Shown here: positions 24,061 through 36,029 of the stretch, one piece after another
Numbering within the stretch: the first letter of the stretch is position 1
Layout of the letters: each line of letters begins with the position of its first letter
DNA from: Proteles cristata cristata
Taxonomy: Eukaryota; Chordata; Mammalia; Carnivora; Hyaenidae
DNA: 64,000 nucleotides
Assembly (NCBI GenBank): GCA_017311185.1
Contig: JAESUZ010001739.1
Coordinates: 186,001 to 250,000 of the forward strand
Direction of reading: 5' to 3'
Made by a program: the position numbers and the translations under genes
Notes under the pieces: generated by a model
What the model saw: only the letters and a program-made list of their open reading frames with translations
Databases searched by the model: none
What the model was told of the DNA's origin: nothing

Positions 24061-26145
24061 TGCTGTGCTTACGCCATAAAAGGGATATGGCTCTTTGAAC
24101 CTCTTCTCAAATTAGCTGATACAACTTTGTAATAAAACCGCCATGGAGTAAGAAATAAAACTTTTCCAAAACAGCACACTCCTCTTCAAAGAAGTTACGC
24201 TTAAAATACTTCCGTCATCCTTCTGAGAGTGTGAAGCCACTTCTAAGCTACTTGCATATGTTGCTCTGGAAAAGAGGAGAGACCCCAGGATCAAACAAAG
24301 TCCAGCTGAGAGAAGGTGAGATCCAGATTAAGGTCATCTAAAGCAGACTAAGAAGTGAGTCACAGAAAAAGTTGCTCCTAACAAGGACATAGCTCAGTTA
24401 GGAAGATTTTTTTTTCCCTATCTGGGGAGATTTATAGTCAATGTTAATGGAAATACTGAGAGCGAAGATAACTCTGAGGAAGCTGCATGCACACACATGT
24501 GTCACACAATGACATGCTCACAGGCCGGGCCTTGGCTCAGTGTTCACACTGAGGAGGGTCACAGACAGTCAGCTTGTTCCCATGTGATAGAGAGTGCCAT
24601 GTGTGATGATCAGGTTTCCTAGCATCCTCCTCCTGTTCTCAGAACATGCGGCCAGGAACTCAGTTTTTACTACCCACGTGAAGAGGAATAAAGAGAACCC
24701 TCACTGTCACCAAAATATGAGTGCCTCTGCTGGACACCAGGACAAGACCACTGTTGGCACCAGCTGGGCTGGCTCATGTGGGTGCCAAGGAGCTTCCCGT
24801 CACCTGTCAGCACAGGCCAGGGGAGTGGAGGAGGCATACCTGCACGTGTGCCCTTTCTCCCTTCAAGACCCATGTGTTCTTTGAAGTTAAGTAGCTTCTG
24901 ACCACGCACAACTGCATTTCTGAACACCACGTTTTTCAAATTTGGCTAGTTTTACAGAGTTTCCATAGGAGCGCTACAATGTACTGCTGCATTCTGGTCA
25001 AACAACAGCTTCACAAAATTTTATTTCACCAGCAATCTATTTCTGGTTTGCAAAGATAAAGATGCCCTGGGCAGAGCTTCTCAGGAATGCTTGTGTTGTC
25101 CAACTCCATATTATCTACACTGTGGCAGGGGTGAGGGAGCATTGCTCTTTAATACACGTTTCAGCCCTCCTAACTGTGCCCCTCAGAGGGCCCTGGACAC
25201 ACAGTGACTGAGCTATCCCCACACAGGGCCCTGGACTACCTCCTTGTTCTCCTCCTGAGAGAAGAGAAAGGAGCAATGGGACATGAGGGTCAGGAATGAA
25301 AGCCAGAAGGTTCTATGAAAAGGAGAGCAAAGAGAATTGAAGACTGAGGCCCCAGGCCAGAATTCCATGGGTTCCCTGGTCCAGTGCTGTGTGTGTCATC
25401 AGCTAGAGCAGACAGCCACATAAGAAGACTCCCAGGAGCTGCATAAGGGGACTGCCACTACCAAGAGGTAAGGCAGGGAAGAGGGCAAGAAAGGGCCTCC
25501 TTTGACTAATATCGAGATGCGCATGCCCAGAATTTCCTTGAGTGGAGAAAACAGCCTGCCCTTCCTCTCTGCTGGGAGAGGGGAATCTAACTGTGCAAAT
25601 GGGCTGCCCAGGTGGCTGAAGGGCAAGGAGCAGGCCCATGTGGGAGGATCCAGGCTTACTGCGCCCCCTTAGTTTCCAAACTGCTATAGCCCAGTGCCCA
25701 GCATGACCCCCCAGACGAGTGTACGCCCCACTCCTCTACCTCCAAAGCTGCCATGCCAGTCTGCTCTCCTTCATTTCCATAATTCATTTCCACTCAAGAG
25801 CTTGCAAAGGTTCAAAGGCTAACAATATGAGGTTCTCAACCCCTGTGAGAGGCCCTGTTGTGTACGCAAGTACCTGTGTTCCAGCCAACACCACCCAGCT
25901 CTCTGTGGACGTCCTCCTCTGCCTGCTCACCACCCCTGCCGCCGGGCTCTCTCCTCACCATCTGCCTCTGTGACCTCACAGTGCTCCAGAGACCCTGTCG
26001 CTCTGGGAGCTGTGACAGCCCATTTGTCTGTGCTTCATCCTATGACCTACCCAAAGTGTGAAGAATGCCCTGTAACATCTGGTTCATAAAGAAAATCAAA
26101 AGTAATTCAGTTCTGACAATTATGAAAACATGAGATAATTAGAAT
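24061..26145. other. Unique intronic sequence
   Basis: No exon, RNA gene or recognised repeat. Short open frames are scattered on both strands without supporting features. A segment at 25730-26060 is C/T rich and may contain L2-derived sequence, but I could not align it. Confidence 0.4.
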
Positions 26146-26161
26146 TGCCTGGAGAAGTTTT

Positions 26162-26389
26162 TTTTTTAAATTTTTTTTCTTAATGTTTTATTTATTTCTA
26201 GGAGAGAGAGAGAGAGAGTGCGTGAGCAGGGGAGGGTCAGAGAGAGAGGGAGTCACAGACTGAAACAGGCTCCAGGCTCTGAGCTGGCAGTCAGCACAGA
26301 GCCCGACGTGGGGCTCGAACCCACGAACCGCGAGATCATGACCTAAGCGAATGTCAGATGCTTAACCGACTAGGCCACCCAGGCTCCCC
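26162..26389 (-). mobile_element. Felid tRNA-type SINE with perfect target-site duplication
   Basis: On the minus strand: head 'ggggagcctgggtggcctag', 'cggttcgtgggttcgagccc', a (CT)n body and an A-rich tail. Flanked by a perfect 16-bp duplication 'tgcctggagaagtttt' at 26146-26161 and 26390-26405. Confidence 0.95.
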
Positions 26390-26679
26390 TGCCTGGAGAA
26401 GTTTTAACCCTAGGCTTGGCAGTCTTGTATCGAGGCCCTAAGTAAGTATTGTAGGTATTTGTTTAGAGACTAGAACACCTAGTTCAGTCACCCAAGACCC
26501 ACCTTCATACCCTGTACAGAAAGAGACATGTTTGGACAGCATGCATGCATGGACGCAAGCACATCCACATGTACACACACTCAAACCGTTCCTCAAACAT
26601 AAACCGCCCACTGCATACCTGGGTTTCTGTTCTGAAGTCAGAGAGGAGAAAGGGAAGGTGAACATCTAATATTAGCATA

Positions 26680-26875
26680 GATCAGGAGCTAGCAAACCAC
26701 GGCCCTGGGGCCAAATCCATCCTGCCTGCTGTCTTTGTAAATCAAGCTTTATGAGGATGCAGCCACACCCATCCATTTACAAAGGCAGAGCTGAGTAGTT
26801 GCAACAGTCCCTGTGGGCCACAAAGCCAAAAGCATTTGCTATCTGGCCCTTTACAGAAAAAGTCTGCAGCCCCAT
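26680..26875 (-). mobile_element. MER58-like hAT-Charlie DNA transposon
   Basis: Plus-strand order is the reverse of MER58: 'aggagctagcaaaccacggc', 'tttgtaaatcaagctttatg', 'acacccatccatttacaaa', 'gctatctggccctttacag'. It is the second of three copies in the window. Confidence 0.65.
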
Positions 26876-27089
26876 GAAATGGAACCTCCAAGCTAGCAAT
26901 GGCCCAAGGTCTGATGCTTGCTTGGTTTCCACTCATTCCAGGGAAAAGGTATGGGCGGCTGCAAGGCCCCTCTGCGTAAGCAGAGAATGAACTACATTTA
27001 AGAGTGGCACTGCCATTTCCATGGTTAAAGCAGCAATTTGGGAATTGGGGACAGCTCTGGCTTGGTGGTGGCCTTGCAGTGTGCCTTTT

Positions 27090-27302
27090 TTAAATTTTTT
27101 AATGTTTTATTTATTTCTGAGAGAGAGAAATAGTGTGAGCAGGGGAGGGTCAGAGAGAGAGGGAGACACAGAATGTGAAGCAGGCTCCAGGCTCTGAGCT
27201 AGCTGTCAGCACAGAGCCCGACGTGGGGCTCAAACCCACGAACCGCGTGATCATGACCTGAGCCGAAGTCGGATGTTTAACCGATGGAGCCACCCAGGCG
27301 CC
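27090..27302 (-). mobile_element. Felid tRNA-type SINE with perfect target-site duplication
   Basis: Minus strand: 'ggcgcctgggtggctccatc', 'cggttcgtgggtttgagccc', CT-rich body, A/T tail. Flanked by a perfect 15-bp duplication 'tgcagtgtgcctttt' at 27075-27089 and 27303-27317. Confidence 0.95.
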
Positions 27303-27319
27303 TGCAGTGTGCCTTTTGA

Positions 27320-27930
27320 CAAAGTGCCTCCATATGCAGGGCCTCATTTTCCCATACACCAGAGATAATCAAATCTGTCCTTCTAAACTTCCTAGTAATG
27401 TCAAGGGAATAAAATTGATGGCATGTAATGAGCTTTCAGTCTCTTAATGAAGAAGGTGCTATAAAAATGATTATCATAGACTGTTTGCTGAGGCAAACAA
27501 ATGTTCCATGATCCTGGATGCCGGTGCTAGAAAAGGCACCAATAATGACCCCTAAGTGTAGACTGGAAGTGGTATCAGATGGAGGAGGTGAAGACAACAC
27601 CCTGCCTGGCACCTGTACACACTAGCTCCCTCACACACTGGGTGAAAGTAAATCAGCAAAGGTCTACTATGTCCTCCTTGGGTGTGACATCCTCTCTTTC
27701 CCTTCTCACAGGTCTCTGGACACTGCTCAGGGTCCCAGGAGTCCCTCCCACCTTGATTCCAAAAGGACACTCTTCATCCTGACATCCACAGTTCCTGCTA
27801 CCCCTTCAGCATAAGGATTGGCCGATCTCCCCTGAGCTTTTAGGATGTTGTGAGCTGCGTCCTGACCTCTCCTGGTGTGACCAGCTGATTCCGCACAGCT
27901 ATCCTACGGGTTGTTCTTATATTCCTGACA
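27320..27930. other. Unique intronic sequence
   Basis: Nothing recognised: no repeat, exon or RNA gene. Confidence 0.4.
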
Positions 27931-27934
27931 CTCT

Positions 27935-28075
27935 ACAGACAGGAAACAGGCACAATGAAATTTAGTAACTTGCCCAAAGTCCCAGCTGTGCTAAGAAACA
28001 GCACACCAGGGTTGGAACCCAGGCAGTCTGACTTCCAAAGCTGAGTGCCAACCCACCACTTACATCACCTTCTAA
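27935..28075 (-). mobile_element. MIR SINE
   Basis: The plus strand carries 'gaaatttagtaacttgccca', 'aagtcccagctgtgctaag' and 'ggttggaacccaggcagtct', followed by 'gacttccaaagctgagtgcc'. This is the reverse of the MIR head, including its B-box region. Confidence 0.85.
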
Positions 28076-28087
28076 AAATAACATGAC

Positions 28088-28215
28088 CATTTATTTAGCG
28101 GCTACTCCATGCCAGACACTCCAGATAACTTGATTATTGCTCACAGGAGCCTTGTGAAGTAGGAATTATTATAGTCATTTTATAATTGAGGAAAATTCAG
28201 AAAGGCAAGGACATT
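28088..28215 (-). mobile_element. MIR SINE core/3' segment
   Basis: 'catttatttagcggctactc', 'catgccagacactccagata', 'gtgaagtaggaattattata', 'cattttataattgaggaaaa' is the reverse of the MIR core and tail. It lies next to the previous MIR in the same orientation but with core after head, so it is a separate insertion or a rearranged copy. Confidence 0.8.
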
Positions 28216-29055
28216 CCTCAGCGTTAGGGGACCTGCTTACAGCTTATAACCCCAGCCTGCCTCCTTATCCTCCTAGGCGGGAGGGGAGCCCTTGTGGGGT
28301 GCTGATGATTACCTGGAAGGAAATGTGTAAGGAAAAGGAAAGAGGTGGACTGGTTATCCATCAGGCCAGAAGGGTCCAGATTTTTGTTTGCATTTAACCA
28401 ATTTGGAGAAGTACTCACTTTACTACTTTCTGGGAAGACCACACCAATAATGTGGACTGATGTCAAAATGTTCCTAGAAACGTTCTGGACAATGGTTACC
28501 TAGAGGAGCATGTGGCTGAGTCCTGCAGCATGCCCCGTGTGGGGATTATGGTCTGTACCTTGAGAAGTCGTCTCTGTCTGCCAGTTTCCTGCTCACATAA
28601 TCCCTCCCAGGGAATGAAGGGGTCACTGCCTGCAATGCCAGCCCCTCCAGTCCAGCCACAGCTAGGGCCTGAATCCCAGGATGTCCAAGCCAGTCCTATG
28701 TCTGACATATTACACCACGGCTCCTAAGGGAAACACACTAACCACAGTCTTCTTTATGGGTCAAAAGGGCCTCACACTGTGTACCGAGGTTTCCAACCAC
28801 CTCAGAAAGTCAGGAGGTCAGGAAGGAAAGCAAAGGCTTCATCATCTGTTGTTTTTCAGAAAGGAAAATAGGGATAGATGGTTCCTTTCAGGTTCTTATT
28901 TCAACCAAAACTAACCATCAAATCACCTTTAAATGTTTTTTACACATTATTATTTTAATGCAACCCTCCCCCACAAAAAAGAAAAAGTAATACAAGAAAA
29001 TAAGGGGAAAATAAGGTATTTATAAATATCAATGCAAAGACAAATAAGTTTCCCC
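28216..29055. other. Unique intronic sequence
   Basis: No gene or repeat recognised. An A-rich patch at 28974-29015 is low complexity. Confidence 0.4.
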
Positions 29056-29059
29056 AAGG

Positions 29060-29260
29060 ATCCAGCTTTATTTAAGAGCAAAGAGTTAGAGTCCTCAACC
29101 CTCAAGGGGTTTGAAGGTGGCTGTGCTACAATGTACTTGACTCTGCCACATACTGGATGTCCTATGCCTCAGTGTCTTCATCTATAAAATAGACATCATC
29201 AAGTACTTCTTTCCAAGAGACCTTGTGAGAGCAAACAAGGTAACAGCTATCAGTTGCTCA
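29060..29260 (+). mobile_element. MIR SINE
   Basis: Forward MIR blocks: 'gactctgccacatactggat', 'atgcctcagtgtcttcatct', 'ataaaatagacatcatcaag', 'accttgtgagagcaaacaag', 'ggtaacagctatcagt'. Confidence 0.7.
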
Positions 29261-30480
29261 GACCAGCACCCAGAATCTGGTTTGTACCACAGTTTCCTGT
29301 TAGTGTTAAATAACTTCCGAATGATAACACCATCAGAAAGGAGCACATCGCCTGTTTGTTCAGACGTCCACATCAAAAACATCACATGACGTAGAGATAG
29401 GAACATTTTGTAAAAACAAAGACCTGAGCAAAACAAACTTGACCATGATACTACATTAGTCAGTTTTAGAAAGAAAAGCTATCCCATTGACAGAAAGATG
29501 GGTGCCATGCTCTATGAGGCCCCATGCATCCCTTTGGCAGTGTTTAAGGGCAGTACCTCAGGAACCATTCCTGCTTTCCTTCTCCCTGTCCTTCACTACC
29601 ACGTGAGTAGCACATTTTGCCATGTGGGAGGTGGGGGCCATGATGCCAGGTGCTGGGTTACTGCAGACCAGGCAGGCATGGCCCCTGGCCACAGGGAAGT
29701 CAAAGGGCAGATGGGGGCAGGGCCAGAAGGGAGACAAACAGCACCAAACTCCTTGTAGGCTCTGAGCCTGGGCTCCTGGGCAGGGTGGGTCTGGTCTTCT
29801 TGTGAGCAGAAGGGGGTCACAAGACCACTGAGGTCCTCTCTCTACAGCCAGGCCCTGAGGTTCTTAGAAATCTTCATATTGTGCAGCCAATCTCAGAAAA
29901 AAAATCCCATAGCCCCCTTTGTAGATTTTCTCTGCCTTCTACAACAGCTTCAGTTACTTATATATGATAGAAAATCATGTAAACTTCAAGCCCTGAATTA
30001 ACATTTTGAATACTAAATAGGGTTTGTTATTAAGTTTTAAAAAGTTAAGTCTGAATCAAAGGATAGCTAATGGTTTGGGCTTAATTAATGTATATATTGA
30101 ATTTACCTGCTTTACACCAATTCTGCAGTTTGTGATCTACACAGGATAGAGGCTGGGTGTGCAGGGCTCAGACCACAGTATGGCCTGGGACAGGCAGATG
30201 CTGGGGCAGAATTCTTCATTGTAGCCATGAAGGCTGAGCCTTGATGAATGTGGCTGGAGCTGAAGGGGATCCCTTGGTGCTTTATTTCCATGTTGACTTA
30301 CAGAAATCATTAACTCCAGATATTTATTTACAAAATGCTGAACTTTGTAATGGAAATCACCACAAAATTAGATGACAGTCACTTTTATAGACTTCAGGTG
30401 AACTTCATAAATCAATGATTAATGTAAATAGTCTCACTAACGAAAACATACAAATGGTCTCCAGAGTCACTGTGATAGCG
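29261..30480. other. Unique intronic sequence
   Basis: No exon or repeat family recognised. The section 29930-30120 is AT rich and of high complexity. Confidence 0.4.
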
Positions 30481-30481
30481 T

Positions 30482-30702
30482 GTTTTTTTTTAAATGTTTT
30501 GTATTCATTTCTGAGAGACAGAGAGACAGTGTGAGCAGGGGAGGGTCAGAGAAAGAGGGAGATACAGAATCTGAAGCAGGTTCCAGGCTCTGAGCTAGCT
30601 GTCAGCACAGAGCCTGACCCAGGGCTCTCAAACCCACGAACCGTGAGATCATGACCTGAGCCGAAGTCGGACGCTTAACCGACTGAGCCACCCAGGTGCC
30701 CC
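30482..30702 (-). mobile_element. Felid tRNA-type SINE
   Basis: Minus strand: 'ggggcacctgggtggctcag', 'cggttcgtgggtttgagagc', CT-rich body with GACA variants, A/T tail. Possible diverged flanking duplication ('agcgtgttt' on the left, 'agcgcattt' on the right). Confidence 0.9.
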
Positions 30703-32635
30703 AGCGCATTTAAGTGTGGGGTACCACTGTCAGGGCTCGCATCCTCCCCTGATGAGGGACTGGTTCAGGCAACAGCAGCTTGCAAACTACAAGGGAGGGG
30801 TGCACAGCCAGCCCTCTGCATTTGTTAACCTTGTACTCAACAGAGAAATGAACTGGCGGCAGCTTCACTCTGAAATGTATGCTGGAGAATCACCCCTGTT
30901 GTTACCAATTTATCTATGAGAAACTCTTTCTTGAAGGCCTCATGCTTTAGTGTGACTTCGTAAACCTATTTAAAGTGCAAACGGGGTCTCTATTTGCCCT
31001 CCCACCCCACCTAGAAATACCATCTCTCCAGCATGGAACCTCTTTGCCCATAAGGGAGACTTTCTCCTGCTGGCCGGCTTCCAGGCCAAGTAGTGATTTT
31101 TGACCTGCCTAAAATACTCAATATTTTTTAGTTTACTCAAATATTAAAGAGCTTACTTGGCCTGCCTGAATTTTCAAAAATTAGGAAGAGGGATACCATC
31201 TACTCTAAACGTTTGCTGTTGGACAGTAAACAAAACACAACAAGTCCCTGCCTTCATGGAGTTTCTGTTCCAGCAAAGGGACAAGCAAGGAAACAGTAAG
31301 CAAAAAGGAGAGGTTAGAAAGTTAAGTGCTCAGGGGCAAACAAATCAGGAAAGGAACAAGAAAATGTGGGAAGGGCACAGGTTGAAATCTTAGAGGGGTG
31401 TCACTGAGCAGGTAGCCCTGGGCGGCCCTGAGTTGGGGGCATGGGGCCTTGGGTGAGAGGGAGCTGGGGGAGGCCATGCAGCCCCAGGAGTTCCAGGGGG
31501 TCCCTGAATGAGATGGGTGCAGTCGGGGGCTTTGCATTTGGAAACTGAGGCACAGGAAGAAGATAAAGAAGGACACAGAGGGTTCCTTCTTCCAAGGAAC
31601 ATCTTAGGAAGCGATGACCTGTCTGCTTGGGTGAGAGCCATGCCAAGCCCCTGTAGCTCCAGCTTCAAGACAGTCAGGTCCAGCATTCTGGATCAGACTG
31701 ACGGACAGAGTGACACCAAAGGCAGGCACAGACCAGATTCTCACTGCCATGAGGCTGTAGAACATTGTGATGAGTCTGCACTGAGAATACACAAGTTTTA
31801 CTTCCGAAGCAAGGAGTGGTGTATTATTATTATCCTGTACAGAACCAAGACCATAACTCGAATGATAAACAAGTATACGAGCCATCAATTCTGTGATATA
31901 AACCATGTCCCCCAAGTCCCAAATTGGGAAACATGGCCTGGGAGGGCATAAAAATGACTAAACGCAGAACTTCCAAAGAAAATCTTGCCTAAAACACAGA
32001 AAAGAGAACAGGGACCAAGAGACTCCTCAATAAAAATGCTGGGCTCTCCAAACATGTAGTCAGCCTGCCTGCTTTCCAAGCACTCTGCCTTCCAAGTGCT
32101 ACCTAGAAGCTAGTGACATAGAACATTCTGCCTGAAGCAGCAAAGAGTGAGTGGGAAAAAGTGGCCTTCTTGTTGCTACATTGTTTTGGCCCTGCTGGAT
32201 TTCCTGCATCTCACCTCACAACACTTGGGAACTGCAGCTGCCTCATGAGCTCTTGTCATCACTGGGCAGGGGGTGGGGTGGGGGGTGTACACACATCCCC
32301 TATTCACTCGCCGCACCAGTTGCTACCCTTTCTCCAGACAATCAAGTCTTTACTCCTACTTTCCTGGAAAAGTCATCCGAAGGCAAAGTCAGACAGGAAA
32401 CTATCAGACCCACAGAGCAGTGTTCTTTAACATGAGGAGGCCTCACAGGGTGGGGGAGGAGGGGAAGAATCCAAACAACGAAGTGGTCTTTAAATGTTCA
32501 GTACACAAATGAAGAGTTGGCTGAGATTTGAATGAGTGGTTGGACTTGTTAAAAATCTTAGAAACAAGCTCCTATCTTTAAAATTTTAACAAATTTACCA
32601 CCTTTCAGAAGTTATTCTAAGATGTTACAATGATT
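30703..32635. other. Unique intronic sequence with an ancient-repeat-like patch
   Basis: No gene supported. Around 31225-31300, 'aaacaaaacacaacaagtcc', 'ctgccttcatggagtttctg' and 'ttccagcaaagggacaagca' resemble a common ancient mammalian interspersed repeat of uncertain family. The GC-rich section 31400-31700 has open frames on both strands without domains. Confidence 0.4.
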
Positions 32636-32639
32636 AATT

Positions 32640-32755
32640 CATTTACTTGACATAACATTATTACCTGAGTATTACTACTGTCTCCATTTTATAGATGAGG
32701 ACACTGAGTCACAAAGAAATTTAAAAACTTGCTCAAGGTCATGTGGCCAGCCTTT
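32640..32755 (-). mobile_element. MIR SINE core
   Basis: 'acctgagtattactactgtc', 'tccattttatagatgaggac', 'actgagtcacaaagaaattt', 'cttgctcaaggtcatgtgg' is the reverse MIR core. Confidence 0.85.
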
Positions 32756-32764
32756 ATCCTCTAT

Positions 32765-32990
32765 TCCAAGGATACACAAGCTTCTATAAAAAGCCAGACA
32801 GTAAATATTTTAGGTTTGTAGGCCACAGATCTCCTGACAAAGCTACTCCATTTTGCCATTGTAGCATGAAAGCAGTCATAGGTTCCAAAGATTATACCTC
32901 ATTGAATGGGTGTGGTCATGTTCCAATAAAACTTTATTTACAAAAACAGGCTGTGGGGTGGCTTTGGCCTTGAGGCTGGGATGTGCTGCT
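32765..32990 (+). mobile_element. MER58-like hAT-Charlie DNA transposon
   Basis: The best of the three copies: 'aaaagccagacagtaaatat', 'tttaggtttgtaggccacag', 'attttgccattgtagcatga', 'aagcagtcataggttcc', 'ttccaataaaactttattta', 'caaaaacaggctgtggggtg'. It abuts a MIR on its left. Confidence 0.75.
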
Positions 32991-34770
32991 CAAAATATGT
33001 TTTGTCACTTTGTGTCCAGCAAAATGTAATCACTATCAATTGTCCTTAAGACTGTGCTAATAGAGAATCAAGCTCAGTTTGTTTTATTTTGTGTTTTTTG
33101 AAAGTAAAAAATGAATGGTTTGACTTTCTTAAAATCTGATGCCCAAACTGATGTATTAAATTGGTCAGTTAGTTTCTTATACATTTCAGTGATACAAGAC
33201 ATGTCCAATGAGGAGAAGCCAGGGATTTTTAAAGGTAAAATTAATCACCCTAACTTGAATTTTCAACTGCAGGCAGGGGAATGAATGCCTGAATTGGACA
33301 AATACAGGCAATGCCATCGATTTCCTCTGGGGTACAGGCCTGGCACTGGCTGCCAGCAAGAATAAGCTTTATACTATGTTCAACTCAGGAGATGAGTTCA
33401 GGAGCTCAGAACTGTGGTCTATTCTACAAAAAGCTCCAGGGCCAGTGCCCAGGCTCTGTGGCCATTCCCCAATTCCTGGCAGGGCCAAACGTGCAGGAAA
33501 TCAGACTGGAGGGGACTTCATCCAGGCCATGTTTCTGACACACTCACCCTCCACTGGGACCCAGGGCAGGGTGCAGCCTGACCCCACCTGCTGCTGGGGA
33601 TAAAGGACCCCGGCTGCACTTGTTTCTATAAGCTGCGGTGGCACGGACTATCAAGGCTTTGCTTTCACACTTATTTCTACTTCATTGGAATAGCTCAAAA
33701 GAACCCATCAGTTCTTGATCGTTTATTCTGCATGGCAAGAAATACTTCAATACATTTGTAAGGACACAATTAGCATACCATGTAAATTCAAGAGCATGGT
33801 CCTGAGTCCTATCTACCTACCCTAGTGCTGGAGCTCCTGCACATGGACCTCGGTTTGTAAGAACAGCTCAGTGAGTGAGGCCGAAGTCCCCGCCTTCCGC
33901 TTAGCAGATGTGAACACATCCCGCCCTCAGTGGGCAGCCCCAGCCTCCTCCGCACCACGAGAAGAGCTAAGCGCGGCATCCTGACAGAACTAAAGGCAGA
34001 ATAATGTATCCAAGAGGAGCTGAGTGGAGGGGGCCTCATAGCCCAGTGTGCACCTGGGGCAAGAGAAGACCCCGTGCCCCTGTCCCCCTGTCCCCCTGTC
34101 CCACACGTGGTCTTGGAAAGAGGCAGCAGTCAGAGGCAGTGTCAGGGAACTTCACGCTATTCTGGCCTCACTCAGGCTGCAAAGCTGTCCAGGAGCCCTG
34201 GGCAGCACATGTCATAGCTGCCAGGGCTCTGCAGGCTGAGGGAAGGACGATTCCAGGGAACTGGCCCGGGCTTCGGTTCTCACCTTCATTACCTGCTGTG
34301 AAAGCAGGACCAGGAGCATGGGTATTCACAGGAAAGAGCTGGGGCAGCAGAGGCCAGCAGGGCCCAACCTGGCCAGACACCGGCGGCCTAAGGGATGGCA
34401 CAAGGCCACAGCTGCACTCTTCTTAGAGGTGAACAGCCTCTCCTCCTGCAGCTTACAGTCAGCCTTGCCCAGTCTACATGCAAACAAACGTAACAAAGAG
34501 ACAGGCAAAACTCATGCAGTCTTCTCATTGTGGAGAAGGTAGAAAGTCAGAGTCCTTTCCCTCCTGCCACAGGGCTCTGCTGGCACCCACGGCTAAGTGT
34601 GGACATCAGGCACAGAAAGACTGCAAGCAGTCCCGGCCCAGTTCTCCAGGCAAGCTGGGTCCTTCAGGGCCAGCTCTCCACAAGGCCCATGGAAGAACCG
34701 TGGCCTCTCCCACACGGTCCCAACCAAAGACTCACTAACTATTACTAGTACAATTCGTTCACCTACTCAC
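32991..34770. other. Unique intronic sequence
   Basis: No gene supported. 33000-33250 is AT rich and repeat free; 33800-34740 is GC richer, with overlapping open frames on both strands and no domains. Confidence 0.4.
34080..34102. repeat. (CTGTCCCC)3 short tandem repeat
   Basis: Three near-perfect copies of the octamer CTGTCCCC, the last ending CTGTCCCA. Confidence 0.85.
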
Positions 34771-34880
34771 TATTTCCGGGTCACCTAATATGTCCAGACA
34801 CAGTTTTAGGAACTGTTAATACATTAGAAACAAACCAGACAAAAATCATCTCTGCCCTGAGGGAGAGAGACATACGGAAA
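34770..34880 (+). repeat. Ancient interspersed repeat fragment, family uncertain
   Basis: 'ctaatatgtccagacacagt', 'tttaggaactgttaatacat', 'gaaacaaaccagacaaaaat', 'catctctgccctgagggaga' is the recurring 'size at which mammals share' pattern seen also near 31225-31300. I cannot name the family with confidence. Confidence 0.35.
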
Positions 34881-35670
34881 ACAACTCCTTACATATATGC
34901 AGCACACTGAACACAGTGGGTCTTGTGGAGGAAAAACATCTGGAAGAGGATGGGAAGTGTCAGTGGGGCTTGGGGTCTGCAATTTTAAATTCAGTCCAGG
35001 TACTGGGGGAAGTGCCCCAGGCGGGGAGCACACAGGCAATGTCTGTGTGATGTCCCCAGTTTAGAAGAATTCCTCTGCTCACACTCAAATCAGTTTCTCC
35101 GTGATGCAAAAAAGGTGAGATAAGGGAGCAGAGGGGAGGAGGCAGAGAAAAGGCTGGGAGCTGGTAACTGATGACCAATGAGGAGCCTTTGATGGCCAGT
35201 TCCTGAATCTTGCTCTGGCACACAGCCCTGTGGGCAGACGGAGGATCTGTTCACAACATCAGAGATGTCAGCTTCATGAACCTAAACACTGGCACTCCCA
35301 ATGCTCCAGGAAGCAGAGATCCACGCTCAGGGCATGGGGAGAAGGAGAAACTATCCTTTAGTCATCGCGATACAGAGCATCTTCCCATGCTTAAAGAGAA
35401 AAGCTGAGGCGCCCTTTTTAGATTTTGGTCCAAAGTCAACACAGATGCTACAAGGATTCCAAATGCCTGGCTTTTCACACAAGGCTTTGAACTGGCTAAT
35501 ATGTCGCAGGACCTCTATTTAGCACATATTTACTAAGCACTCCCTTTATAACACATGATGCAAGCAACACAGAGATGAGATGAGATGAGACAAGTGACTA
35601 GAAGACCCTAAGTGAGAAAGAAATCCTTAGTCCCTTCACACAGAGCCTGTTTGCTGATGAGAACCAGGGT
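34881..35670. other. Unique intronic sequence
   Basis: No gene or repeat family recognised. A short GATGA repeat lies at 35574-35589. Confidence 0.4.
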
Positions 35671-35674
35671 GAGA

Positions 35675-35675
<1 letters not shown>

Positions 35676-35716
<41 letters not shown>
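35676..35716. repeat. (CA)20 microsatellite
   Basis: An uninterrupted CA dinucleotide run of about 41 bp, likely polymorphic in length. It accounts for the Cys-Val repeat in the minus-strand open frame at 35608-35865. Confidence 0.95.
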
Positions 35717-35718
<2 letters not shown>

Positions 35719-35790
35719 CTTAGGAGGGGCTGGGGAGTGATAGTGTCTATTTTCCAATCTGACTACATAATCTGAAATATCTATCTTTAT

Positions 35791-35830
35791 CCATCCATTG
35801 CTCCATCTGTCCTTCCCTCCATCCATCCAG
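35791..35830. repeat. CCAT-rich tetranucleotide tract
   Basis: 'atccatccattgctccatc' followed by 'ccctccatccatccagg' is an interrupted (CCAT)n simple repeat. Confidence 0.75.
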
Positions 35831-36008
35831 GTACTGGATGAGATAGTAGAGATATAACAGTTCAAGTGCTGACAAACTCCTCATTCTCACAAAGTTTGTG
35901 AGGAAGATGGAATATTTATGTAGATTAATAATATACATAACATAATGACTTTAAAGGATCTACAAGATAAAAGTCTCGGATACTTCTGAGACATGCCACA
36001 TGGGAGGC

Positions 36009-36029
36009 AAAAAAAAAAAAAAAAAAAAA
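36009..36029. repeat. Poly(A) run of 21
   Basis: A homopolymer A tract followed by 'gaaaggtaag'. No SINE or L1 body adjoins it on the left in plus orientation, so its origin is unresolved. Confidence 0.9.

Noticed and set aside
35608..35865. 85-residue minus-strand open frame with a Cys-Val repeat
   Set aside because: It is translated from the (CA)n microsatellite.
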